Below are positions 24,575 to 33,715 of a stretch of DNA of 64,000 bases, piece by piece. A program made the position numbers and the translations under genes. Position 1 is the stretch's first letter; every line of letters begins with the position of its first letter. The notes beneath the pieces are model-generated. The model saw only the letters and a list, made by a program, of their open reading frames with translations. It searched no databases and was not told the origin of the DNA. Origin of the DNA: Flexistipes sp. (lineage in GTDB: Bacteria; Chrysiogenota; Deferribacteres; Deferribacterales; Flexistipitaceae); NCBI RefSeq assembly GCF_036172515.1, contig NZ_JAXKVW010000012.1, positions 1 through 64,000 on the forward strand, read 5' to 3'.

Positions 24575-26011
24575 ATGTCAAAAAATTTGAAAATAGATCC
24601 TCTCACCCGCATTGAGGGGCATCTGAAAATCAGTGTGGAAGAGGAAGCCGGTACAGTCAAAGATGCGAAAGTTCATGGCGAAATGTACCGCGGTTTTGAA
24701 AAAATTCTCCATGGAAGGCACCCGTTTGATGCTGCGAGGATTACCCAGAGGGTATGCGGTATATGCCATGAGGTGCACGGGGTTGCTTCGGTAAAAGCTA
24801 TTGAAAATTTGTACAAAGTGGATGTTCCTTTTAACGGTCTGATTCTCAGGGATTTGATTCTGGGCTTGCACGTTATCACCGATCACATCATTCATTTTTA
24901 TAATCTGTGTCTTCCTGACTATGTTGATTTTAATGTTATCAGTGAGTATTCGGGATCGGACAGAAATCTTCTTAAAATAAAAGAGCTGATAACCCGCCCT
25001 TCCAACCCTTTTTTAAAAAGGAAAGAGAATGCAAAGCTCATCCGGAACGAAGATTTGTGTATCAGAATGGTTCGTAATTATTTTAAAGCTATTGATGTAA
25101 GGTCAAAAGCTGCTTCCGGACTTGCAATACTCGGAGCAAAAACACCTTTCTGCCAGGCGTTGCTGCCGGGCGGTATTACAACCGATGTTACACTGGATTC
25201 TTTGTATAAATATCACAAGGTACTGGAAGAAACAGCAGATTTTGTGATTCAGGATTATTACGCTGATGTGCAGATATTGTGCGAATATTTTCCGGAATAT
25301 TTCGGTATAGGCTCAACTTATGATCGTTTCTTTGGTTATGAATCACTGTCAATGAGCTGGGAGCCGCTTTTTAAAGAGGGTGTTTTACACGACAGTAAAC
25401 TCTATCCTATGGATTATAACAAAATAAGTGAAAGACTTGCATCATCATATTATGATGATGAAGGGAAACCGTATTATGGTAAGAACCATGCTTACTCTTG
25501 GATAAAGGCGCCTAGATATGATGGGCTTCCTATGGAGACCGGCCCTATCGCAAGGCTATTGATAAGCCACAATAAAACAATATCTACTGAAACTGCGAAA
25601 TATTATCAAGGTGATGTTCTTTCTTCAACGATGTCCAGATTGCTGGCAAGAGTTGTGGAATGTAAAATAATTTTAAAATATTTGTTTGATCTGATTTCAA
25701 AATACAGACCCGGTGATGACAACATCGTAACTGTGGATCCGAATCAAAACATTACAGGTTCTGCTTTTGCAACCTCCATAGCTGCCAGGGGAGATCTGAT
25801 GCATAAAATTTCAACGGTGGACGGCAGGATTGATGAGTATAATATGGTAATGCCCTCCACCTGGAATTTCGGGCCTTCTACTGGTAGTATGAAGGGTATC
25901 GTGGAAAAAGCGCTTATCGGCGTAAAATCTTCCGATGAAGCCTCAATAAAGTTGCATACGGAAAGGATTGTTAGGAGTTTTGATCCGTGTACGGCATGCT
26001 CAATACATTAG
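24575..26011 (+). CDS. [NiFe] hydrogenase large subunit without C-terminal extension (H2-sensor-like)
   Basis: A 478-residue protein that binds the NiFe(CN)2CO active site. The L0 motif DPLTRIEGHL is at 9-17, the N-terminal ligand pair RVCGICHEVHG gives Cys61 and Cys64, and the C-terminal pair is DPCTACSIH with Cys472 and Cys475. The stop codon follows His478 directly. Catalytic uptake hydrogenases carry a further tail that a HyaD/HoxM-type protease removes after this His; H2-sensing (HoxC/HupV) and some energy-converting types lack it. The ATG at 24575 fits the family's N terminus. The next gene starts 8 bases downstream. Hyp maturation genes are not in the window. Confidence 0.93.
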   Translation: MSKNLKIDPLTRIEGHLKISVEEEAGTVKDAKVHGEMYRGFEKILHGRHPFDAARITQRVCGICHEVHGVASVKAIENLYKVDVPFNGLILRDLILGLHVITDHIIHFYNLCLPDYVDFNVISEYSGSDRNLLKIKELITRPSNPFLKRKENAKLIRNEDLCIRMVRNYFKAIDVRSKAASGLAILGAKTPFCQALLPGGITTDVTLDSLYKYHKVLEETADFVIQDYYADVQILCEYFPEYFGIGSTYDRFFGYESLSMSWEPLFKEGVLHDSKLYPMDYNKISERLASSYYDDEGKPYYGKNHAYSWIKAPRYDGLPMETGPIARLLISHNKTISTETAKYYQGDVLSSTMSRLLARVVECKIILKYLFDLISKYRPGDDNIVTVDPNQNITGSAFATSIAARGDLMHKISTVDGRIDEYNMVMPSTWNFGPSTGSMKGIVEKALIGVKSSDEASIKLHTERIVRSFDPCTACSIH

Positions 26012-26018
26012 GTGGTTT

Positions 26019-26984
26019 ATGTTAACAAGAAGGCAGCTGTTGCAACACAGTGCAAAACTATCCATGCTATTGTTCGGCAATAAAGCTTTTGCAGTTGATA
26101 TTTTTGACGGCTTTATCAAACTTGAGGAAAAAAGGATAAAAGTGATTTTTATTCAGGGGCAGGTTTGTGCCGGCTGTTCGATCTCCATGATGTATGGCAA
26201 TGAAACTAACTTTCTGCAGTTTATCAGGCATATTATTTCTCTTCAGGTGCATCCCATGCTCTCCTTTGAAAGTTCTTATGATTACCTTGAAATGCTTGAA
26301 AAAACAGTAAAAAACGGTGATTATATTCTTGTCTTTGAAGGAAGCATTCCAATGGGTATTCCCAACGCATGCAATATAGGGGGTATGCCTTTAAAAGAAT
26401 TTATAAAACCTGCGGTTGAGAATGCTTCTATAATTGTGGCTTCCGGCACATGCTCTTCGCACGGCGGTATACCCGCAGCTGTGAATAATGAAACCGGAGC
26501 CGTATCCATTATCGAATACCTTGATATGCAGAATATTCAAAAGCCGTATTTACGTATTCCCGGCTGTCCTGTACACCCTGATTGGCTTATGGGCAGTATC
26601 TCCTATATTGCGGCCACCGGAAAAATCCCAAAAATAACGGAATTGAAAACGCCGAAAACATATTATAAAGACACTATTCATAACCATTGCAACAGGTTTC
26701 AGCATTTCAGCCAGGACTTATACCTATCTGATTATGCACAGGATAAAACCAACTGTCTCCTTAAAAAAGGCTGCCGGGGCCCTGTCACATATTCAGACTG
26801 CCCGATTCGGAACTGGAACGGCAATACGAATTTTTGTATTAAAAGCAATGCCCCCTGTGTGGGATGTGTTCATCCGGACTGGCCGTTTGACAGTGATATG
26901 TATATTACTGCTGAAAAGGTGGAAGATATCACCTGGTGGGAGATGCAGAAAAAAGTGAAAAACAGGGAAAAAGATAAAAAATGA
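26019..26984 (+). CDS. [NiFe] hydrogenase small subunit with Tat-like leader
   Basis: A 321-residue iron-sulfur subunit that wires the active site to an acceptor. Proximal-cluster ligands are in QVCAGCSIS (Cys50, Cys53), SGTCSSHGG and PGCPVHPDW. The second domain has HNHCNRFQHF, CLLKKGCRGP, SDCPIRNWN and NFCIKSNAPCVGC, so all three clusters can form. The start follows AGGTGG. The N terminus MLTRRQLLQHSAK..KAFA looks like a twin-arginine leader (Arg4-Arg5), although its hydrophobic stretch is short. There is no C-terminal membrane anchor. The stop overlaps the next start (ATGA). A Tat leader would be odd for a cytoplasmic H2 sensor. Confidence 0.9.
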   Translation: MLTRRQLLQHSAKLSMLLFGNKAFAVDIFDGFIKLEEKRIKVIFIQGQVCAGCSISMMYGNETNFLQFIRHIISLQVHPMLSFESSYDYLEMLEKTVKNGDYILVFEGSIPMGIPNACNIGGMPLKEFIKPAVENASIIVASGTCSSHGGIPAAVNNETGAVSIIEYLDMQNIQKPYLRIPGCPVHPDWLMGSISYIAATGKIPKITELKTPKTYYKDTIHNHCNRFQHFSQDLYLSDYAQDKTNCLLKKGCRGPVTYSDCPIRNWNGNTNFCIKSNAPCVGCVHPDWPFDSDMYITAEKVEDITWWEMQKKVKNREKDKK

Positions 26985-29641
26985 TGAAGCGGATAAAAAA
27001 ATTTTTCAGACAACTTTCCGTTGATTTGCATTTTCTTGTACCTGTGACAGTAATAGTCTTCTTCTTGTGTCTCATTATAATCATTGCCAAGGACAAGATG
27101 GTAAGCGATGTTGAAAGTTCTCTCAACCGCTATATGGGTTATCTGAAAGATACGGTTTTTTTATCAACTTATGATTCCCTGAAAAAGGGAAATATGAAAG
27201 TTTTTGAAGATATACTGACACAAATAGGTACGTATGAGCAGGTGAAGGAATTTTCGCTTATAAATAAAAACGGCAAAGTTGTGTACTCCACCAACAAGGA
27301 ATTTTTGAAAACCACAGATTCTAAAGCGGCAGAAATCAGCAGACCTTTGACAGAAGCCGGACGTGATAAAATTACTTATTATTTTCCTGTAGTTACAGTG
27401 GATTACTGCACCCGGTGTCACAGGCAGTGGGAAAGCGGTGAAATAAACTCGGTGTACAGAATTTCGTTAAACAATTCTTCTTTTGTTAATTTGGTGAATA
27501 TTTCAAGTTTTTCCAATAAAGCTATCTTTATCGGCGGATTCATTGCCATTCTTCTTATTTATATTCTTTATTCGTATATTAAGCAGCTGAGATTCAGTGA
27601 AATTATTTCTGAAAGTGAAAAGAAGTACAGGTCGTTGTTTGAAAATATTATGGATGTTCAGTTCTGTATAAATGAAAACGGTGAACTTATTCTTATAAGT
27701 CCTTCCGGTGTTGGTTTACTTAACTACAGAGATAAAAATGAAATTTTGTATAAGAACTTTTCTTCTAAACTTCTGTATGACGAACAGACTTATCAGGATT
27801 TGGTAAAGAAAGTTTATTCAGAAAAGGAAGTTTACGGCTATGAGATGATTCTTAAGAAAAAGAATGGAGAACCGTTAATTGCCGAGGCCAACATGCGTCT
27901 TGTGGAAAAGGGCGGAGAAAAGATTATAGAAGGTATTTTCAGAGATATCACTGAGCGTAAAAACAATGAGAAACAGCTTCAGCTTCTTGCGAGTGTATTT
28001 GAAAATACCATAGAATCAATTATGATTGTCAGTTCTGACGGGAAAATTCAAAAAGTTAACCAGGCTTTTCTTGATTCCACGGGTTATTCAGAAGAAGAGA
28101 TTGTGGATTTCTCACCTTTGGAAATTCAGCCGTTTAATGAAAACAGAAGATATCTGTTAAAAGTGGCGGCTGAAGTGAGAAAAAATGACAGATGGAAAGG
28201 AGAGATATGGTGCCGTAAAAAAACCGGTGAAATCTTCCCCCAATGGATGTCGGTGAGTGTCTTGAAAGATGATAACGACAATGTGATGAATTATATCATA
28301 CTTATGCATGATATAACTTCGCTTAAAAAAAGTGAAGAAGAACTGAGGCATCAGGCGACCCACGATATGCTCACAGGTCTTCCCAACAGACAGCTGTTTG
28401 AAGACAGATTAAAAAGGGCGGTTGCTCATCATGAAAGATACGGCGGCAAGTTTGCACTTCTTTTCATAGATCTGGACAACTTTAAAAATATTAACGACAC
28501 GCTGGGACATAAAATCGGCGATCTTTTGCTTATCAAGGCGGGCGAAACCCTCCTGGATTGCTGCAGGGAATCTGACACGGTTGCCAGGCTGGGTGGGGAT
28601 GAGTTTACCATTATACTGAATGATATCGAAGATGAAAACGGTATTGTTACTGTTACTGAAAGGATATTAAAGGCCGTTGCTTCTGCCAAGAAGGTCGGCG
28701 GACATGAAGTGTATACAAGTGTAAGCATCGGAATTGCAGTTTATCCTGCAGATGGCAGGAATTCTGTATCCTTAATAAAAAATGCGGACATGGCTATGTA
28801 CAAAGCAAAAGAGCTGGGAGCCAATGATTATTATTTTTACAACAGCGATCTTAAAGTCAGGCTGGAGAGGAAGATTTCTCTTACTACAAAACTGGCCAAG
28901 GCTCTGGAAGAAGATGATATAAAAGTGTATTTTCAGCCACTCGTCGATTTGACATCCGGAAAAATAACTGGTGCGGAGGCACTGGCAAGGTGGCAGACGG
29001 ATACATCCCGTTTTATACGCCCGGATGAATTTATAGAAGCGGCTGAAGAAAGCGGACTGATAGGTACTCTGGGAGATCATGTGCTGAATAAAAGTTGTGA
29101 GAATTTAAGAAAATGGCACGATGCAGGTTTTGAAAATTTAACAATATCGGTAAATCTGTCGGTGAAACAGATGAACGATCTGAATCTTGTGACAAAAACC
29201 AAGAATGCCTTGAAAAAATATTCGCTGAAACCAACTGATCTTGTTTATGAGATTACGGAAAATGTGGCAATGAAGGATTTTGATGCTACGCTTGCTCTTT
29301 TTAAAGAATTGAGCGGACTTGGTGTAAAAATATCTATGGATGATTTCGGTACTGGCTATTCCTCTCTTGCCTATCTGAAACAATTTCCATTGAATTCTAT
29401 AAAGATAGACAAGGTATTTTTGCAGAATATTCCTGATAATGAAAAGGATAATAACCTTATAAAGGGTATAGTCTGGATGGCTAAAAGTCTGGGATTGAAT
29501 GTTGTTGCTGAAGGAGTGGAGAATAAATCCCAATCCGACTTCCTGCGGGAAATCGGATGCAACGGATGCCAGGGATATTACTACAGCCGGCCTTTGCCGG
29601 AAGATGAGTTTTTTGACTATTTAAAAGGCAGTAAGGCGTGA
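26981..29641 (+). CDS. membrane PAS/PAS/GGDEF/EAL protein with periplasmic CxxCH haem motif
   Basis: An 886-residue bifunctional cyclic-di-GMP protein. A membrane helix (about 16-37), a periplasmic domain (38-179) and a second helix (180-199) precede two PAS domains (about 205-325, 330-450). The periplasmic domain contains DYCTRCHRQW (Cys143, Cys146, His147), a covalent haem c site. The GGDEF domain has RLGGDEF near 535 with an upstream RESD inhibitory site. The EAL domain has GAEALARW near 663, DDFGTGYSS and VAEGVEN, so both synthesis and hydrolysis appear possible. It overlaps the hydrogenase small subunit by 4 bases, so the two are coupled. I infer that it reads the redox output of the hydrogenase. 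Confidence 0.92.
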   Translation: MMKRIKKFFRQLSVDLHFLVPVTVIVFFLCLIIIIAKDKMVSDVESSLNRYMGYLKDTVFLSTYDSLKKGNMKVFEDILTQIGTYEQVKEFSLINKNGKVVYSTNKEFLKTTDSKAAEISRPLTEAGRDKITYYFPVVTVDYCTRCHRQWESGEINSVYRISLNNSSFVNLVNISSFSNKAIFIGGFIAILLIYILYSYIKQLRFSEIISESEKKYRSLFENIMDVQFCINENGELILISPSGVGLLNYRDKNEILYKNFSSKLLYDEQTYQDLVKKVYSEKEVYGYEMILKKKNGEPLIAEANMRLVEKGGEKIIEGIFRDITERKNNEKQLQLLASVFENTIESIMIVSSDGKIQKVNQAFLDSTGYSEEEIVDFSPLEIQPFNENRRYLLKVAAEVRKNDRWKGEIWCRKKTGEIFPQWMSVSVLKDDNDNVMNYIILMHDITSLKKSEEELRHQATHDMLTGLPNRQLFEDRLKRAVAHHERYGGKFALLFIDLDNFKNINDTLGHKIGDLLLIKAGETLLDCCRESDTVARLGGDEFTIILNDIEDENGIVTVTERILKAVASAKKVGGHEVYTSVSIGIAVYPADGRNSVSLIKNADMAMYKAKELGANDYYFYNSDLKVRLERKISLTTKLAKALEEDDIKVYFQPLVDLTSGKITGAEALARWQTDTSRFIRPDEFIEAAEESGLIGTLGDHVLNKSCENLRKWHDAGFENLTISVNLSVKQMNDLNLVTKTKNALKKYSLKPTDLVYEITENVAMKDFDATLALFKELSGLGVKISMDDFGTGYSSLAYLKQFPLNSIKIDKVFLQNIPDNEKDNNLIKGIVWMAKSLGLNVVAEGVENKSQSDFLREIGCNGCQGYYYSRPLPEDEFFDYLKGSKA

Positions 29642-30409
29642 CGCGTAATGCGTAATGCGTGAAAAGTGAGGTAGAGAGATGGTGAAGTGGGGAAGTAGGG
29701 AAACAATTTCCGTTTTTTCAAGTCATTACGAGGAGTCCGCTCAATGGCGGACGAAGCGGTAATCTCAAGTATGAGATTGCTTCGTCGCTAGCACTCCTCG
29801 CAATGACCGTAAACGTCATCGCGAGGGCGGCAGCCCGTGGCGATCTCATGACCTGCATACGAGATTGCTTCGCTACGCTCGTAATGACCGTACTGTGAGT
29901 TTGTTTCGTCGTTGTGACTCTTTGCAAGAATGCCTACGGTTAGCACCAGTCTTTTGACTGGTAAATATGTTTAACATTCTATTTATTCACCTAAAGGTGA
30001 ATTCCAGACGTTTTTTGGGAGTCATTACGAGGGACAAAGTCCCGAAGTAATCTCATGTCCCGTAAGTGAGAATACTTCTTAAATACGAGATTGCTTCGTC
30101 GTTAGCACTTCTCGCAATGACGGCCTTTGGCCTCGTTGTTAGCACTCCCTGAACTGTTAAATGCCAGAGGCAATCAGCATAGCTCATATTTAACAGGGTG
30201 AACAAAGACGAGTAAAAAGTAAAAGTGCGATACTTGAATTCTTATTTTTCGCCATTCCTATGAACCACTGTTATGTGGTGAAGAGAAAACTGTTTCATGT
30301 GAAGTGATATAATAAACATATATGCGGGTATATTTATTCAGATGTCTATTGTTACAAGTGATGTATTTGATGTATAATTAAAAGACTTGCATATTTTTGG
30401 AGACAAATT
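29642..30409. repeat. mosaic of dispersed repeats
   Basis: This 770-base stretch has no gene I would defend. It starts with a GCGTAATGCGTAATGCG run and a GTGAAGTGGGGAAGTAGGG tract (to 29702). Inverted 'GTCATTACGAGG..CCTCGCAATGAC' units follow at 29730-29806, 29816-29905 and 30022-30122, with GAGATTGCTTCGTCG cores. The ACCAGTC hairpin module lies in reverse at 29938-29984, a CTGTTAAAT / ATTTAACAG hairpin at 30154-30196, and an AAGTGCGATACTTG end at 30223-30236. The last 170 bases are AT-rich and should hold the promoter of the next gene. Confidence 0.75.
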
Positions 30410-33400
30410 TTGAGGAATAAACTCTTTCTTTTGGTCCTGCTTGCGGTATTTTTGTTTATAAGCGGCTGTTTTCATGAAAACAAGCTTACCCCTGAGGAAA
30501 GGGCATATCTTGAGAAAAAAGAGACAATTACGTTTGTAAGCCAGAACAGATACCCTCCATTTGAATATGTGAACAATTACGGTCAGATAACCGGAATGAG
30601 TATTGAACTGGCACGCTGGATGGGGATTGAATACAATTTTCAGCCCCGTTTTCTACACACGACTTTCGCAAACGCCAAGGAAATGGTTTTGTCAGGAGAG
30701 GCTGATGTTATAACCACATTTTTTTATTCCCGCAAAAGAGATAAAAAATATGAATTCACTGATATGATATTCCGGGTTCCGGCTTCCATCTTTGTAAAAG
30801 ATAACAATACAACAATCCAGGGCAGCGAGGATTTAAACGGAGCAACTCTGGCAATTCAGCGGGGAGATTATGCGCTGGATTTTCTGGCAAGCAAAAACAT
30901 CAACTATAATATCCTGTATACTGATAATTTTGAAGAGGCGGCAAATAAGGTCTTAACAGGGAAAGCTGATGCTACTGTGGCTGACGAGCAGATAGTAATT
31001 CACTATCTGAAAGACAACAATTTGCTGAACGAAATAAAAATAGTGGGAGATCCCCTTTATGTGGGCAAAGACTGCATGGCTGTTGCCGAAGGCAATGATA
31101 TTCTTGTTTCCGTCCTCAGCAAAGCGGTGAGAAGAGCTAAAGATACGGGAGTCCTTAAAAAGATTGAGCACAAATGGATGGGAACAAAGCTGACTCCTGC
31201 TTATGTCAAATATATCCCCTATCTTATTTTATTTCTTTTGATACTTGTTGGACTGGTTATTACGGTTTGGTACTGGAATATAAGCCTGAAAAAGCAGGTT
31301 TATTTAAAAACAATGGATTTGAGAAAACGGGAAAAGAACCTGCTGGATATATTAAGAGCGGCAAGAGATGTCGCAATAATAAAAGCCGAGCTTGTAAATG
31401 ACTTATGGAAAATTGTTATTTTTAACAAGGGGGCTTCCAGGCTTTTCGAATATGAATCATCAGAAATTGTTGGAAAGTCGATATTAAAGCTGTTCCCGGA
31501 AGCCGAAAAAGAAAGTATCCAAGATCTGATTAATCAAATAATTTCGGGAAATTCTGAAATAAAACACGACGGAATAAAAGGAGAAATGGATTTCCGGAAA
31601 AAAGGCGGGCAAAACTTTCCGGCTTTATTTACTATTAATCCTGTTTACGACAATAAGGGGGTTGTCAATTCGATAATTCTGGTGGCAACGGATATTACCA
31701 AACGGAAAAAAGCGGAAAAAGCTATTGCCGAAAGTGCAGAGCGTATGAATGCACTGATAAATGCTTCGCCGGATTTTATCTGCTTTAAAGATGAAAAAGG
31801 GCGCTGGCTTATCGCAAACGAGGCTGCACTTGAATTATTTTCTCTTAAAAATGTTGATTATTATAAAAAGACAGATGCTGAATTAGCTGAATTAGTGGGC
31901 GACTGCTACAAAGAAGCTTTTATAAATTGTCTGAAAACTGATGAAGAAGCATGGAAGAGCGGGAATGTATACAGGTCTGAGGAGCGTATTGTTTCTCCGG
32001 ATGGTACTGAAAATGTGTTTGATATGTTTAAAGTTCCTATTTTTAACGAAAATGGTGAGAGAAAAAATTTGGTTATTCTCGGCAGAGATATTACGGAACT
32101 CAAACGGTACGAGAAAGAAATTCTGGAAGAAAGGGAGTATTTAAGTGTAACCCTCCGCTCAATCGGGGATGCCGTGATCTCAACCGACGTGAATGGAAAA
32201 ATTGTGGTTATCAACAGAGTGGCGGAGGAGTTGACAGGATATTCAAGGAATGAGGCTGCAGACAGAGATATAGACAGTGTTTTTAATATAGTTGACAGAA
32301 AGACGGGAAGACGCCTTGAAAGCCCATATCAAAGGGTTTTGCAAAGCGGTAAAAATATCACACTGGAAAATGACATTCTTCTTATCTCTAAAAACGGGGA
32401 TCAGTATATCATCTCCGACAGCGGAGCTCCGATTTTTGACAACGAAAAAAATATAATCGGTGTTGTTATTGTTTTCAGGGATATTACGGAAAACGAGATG
32501 ATGCAGCAGGAACTGCTAAAAATGGAAAAACTTAAATCAGTGGGAGTATTGGCCGGGGGTATAGCTCACGATTTTAATAATATTCTGACGGCAATAAGTT
32601 CAAATATTTCACTCGTCAGAATAATAAATGATGAGAAGAAAGCTGAGAAAATATATGAAAAGGTTGATAATTCTATTGAGCGGGCTAAAAAACTGACAAA
32701 TCAGCTTCTGACATTTTCCAAAGGAGGTTCTCCTGTAAAAAAAATAACCCAGATCAAAGATATTATAAAGGATACTGTTGATTTTACTTTGGCAGGTTCG
32801 AATGTAAAAGTTGTTTACCAGTTTGAACCGGATACGCCGCCGTTATATGTTGACAGCAATCAGGTGAGTCAGGTGTTTCAAAATTTGGCAGTTAATGCCA
32901 GGGATGCCATGGAAAACGGCGGTAAACTTATGATACAGGTGGAAAAGGCTGATATTACCGATGATAAAAAACTGAATCCCGGTGAATATCTAAGGATTAA
33001 GTTTATAGATGAAGGCAAGGGGATATCTCCTGAAACTCAGCAGAAAATTTTTGACCCTTTTTTCACTACGAAAACAGGCGGTTCCGGACTGGGGCTTGCA
33101 ACATCCTATTCGATAATTACAAAGCACGGCGGTACGATTGAATTGGATTCAAAAGAGGGACTGGGGGCCACTTTTACAGTGGATCTGCCTGTAAACAGAG
33201 ATATCGGCGATATGACTGATATTTATGATGATACCATTGTCAGAGATAAATATGAGATTAAAGAAAGAGACGTTTTTAAAAATAAGAGGATTTTTATGCT
33301 GGATGATGAGGCGCCAATATTGGAAAGTTCGCGTATTTATCTGGAAATGATTGGATTTGAGGTGACAACAGCTGCAAGTGAGGACGAGGTTTATGAGAAA

Positions 33401-33643
33401 TTCCAAAAAAATATCTTTGATATTGCGATTCTTGATCTTACCATTCCGGGCTCAAGAAGCGGTGAGCAGATTCTCCAGGATATCAAGGAAATAGACGAAA
33501 AAGTCAAAACAGTTGTCACAAGCGGATATTCGGAAAATGATGTAATGAAAAATTATAAGGATTACGGGTTTGATGAGTGTATTTTGAAACCTTTTGATTT
33601 TTCGAAGCTTGAAAATATCTTGCAGTCGCTTTTGAATGGGTGA
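30410..33643 (+). CDS. lipoprotein-like SBP/PAS x3 hybrid sensor histidine kinase
   Basis: A 1077-residue hybrid kinase that starts at a TTG preceded by TTTGGAG. The N terminus has a lipobox-like ISGC. Residues 35-265 form a family-3 solute-binding domain (amino-acid type: NRYPPFEYVNNYGQITGMSIE, GEADVITTFFYS), followed by a membrane helix (265-290). Three PAS domains (about 305-435, 446-570, 580-700), HisKA with AGGIAHDFNN (His720), HATPase and a C-terminal receiver (DIAILDLTIPG) follow. The kinase core is closely related to that of the gene at 6300, suggesting duplication with a different sensor domain. The ligand is unknown. A short gap precedes the ABC-2 operon, so cotranscription is possible. 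Confidence 0.9.
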   Translation: MRNKLFLLVLLAVFLFISGCFHENKLTPEERAYLEKKETITFVSQNRYPPFEYVNNYGQITGMSIELARWMGIEYNFQPRFLHTTFANAKEMVLSGEADVITTFFYSRKRDKKYEFTDMIFRVPASIFVKDNNTTIQGSEDLNGATLAIQRGDYALDFLASKNINYNILYTDNFEEAANKVLTGKADATVADEQIVIHYLKDNNLLNEIKIVGDPLYVGKDCMAVAEGNDILVSVLSKAVRRAKDTGVLKKIEHKWMGTKLTPAYVKYIPYLILFLLILVGLVITVWYWNISLKKQVYLKTMDLRKREKNLLDILRAARDVAIIKAELVNDLWKIVIFNKGASRLFEYESSEIVGKSILKLFPEAEKESIQDLINQIISGNSEIKHDGIKGEMDFRKKGGQNFPALFTINPVYDNKGVVNSIILVATDITKRKKAEKAIAESAERMNALINASPDFICFKDEKGRWLIANEAALELFSLKNVDYYKKTDAELAELVGDCYKEAFINCLKTDEEAWKSGNVYRSEERIVSPDGTENVFDMFKVPIFNENGERKNLVILGRDITELKRYEKEILEEREYLSVTLRSIGDAVISTDVNGKIVVINRVAEELTGYSRNEAADRDIDSVFNIVDRKTGRRLESPYQRVLQSGKNITLENDILLISKNGDQYIISDSGAPIFDNEKNIIGVVIVFRDITENEMMQQELLKMEKLKSVGVLAGGIAHDFNNILTAISSNISLVRIINDEKKAEKIYEKVDNSIERAKKLTNQLLTFSKGGSPVKKITQIKDIIKDTVDFTLAGSNVKVVYQFEPDTPPLYVDSNQVSQVFQNLAVNARDAMENGGKLMIQVEKADITDDKKLNPGEYLRIKFIDEGKGISPETQQKIFDPFFTTKTGGSGLGLATSYSIITKHGGTIELDSKEGLGATFTVDLPVNRDIGDMTDIYDDTIVRDKYEIKERDVFKNKRIFMLDDEAPILESSRIYLEMIGFEVTTAASEDEVYEKFQKNIFDIAILDLTIPGSRSGEQILQDIKEIDEKVKTVVTSGYSENDVMKNYKDYGFDECILKPFDFSKLENILQSLLNG

Positions 33644-33715
33644 TTGATTTTTTGCATGAAATAGTTTATTTATTTGATAATAATGAGGTTAATTTAACAG
33701 CGGGAGAGTAACAAT

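Noticed and set aside
29718-29927. Minus-strand open frame containing VIARSASDEAI
   Set aside because: It lies wholly within inverted dispersed repeats; this phrase is a well-known spurious translation of such repeats.
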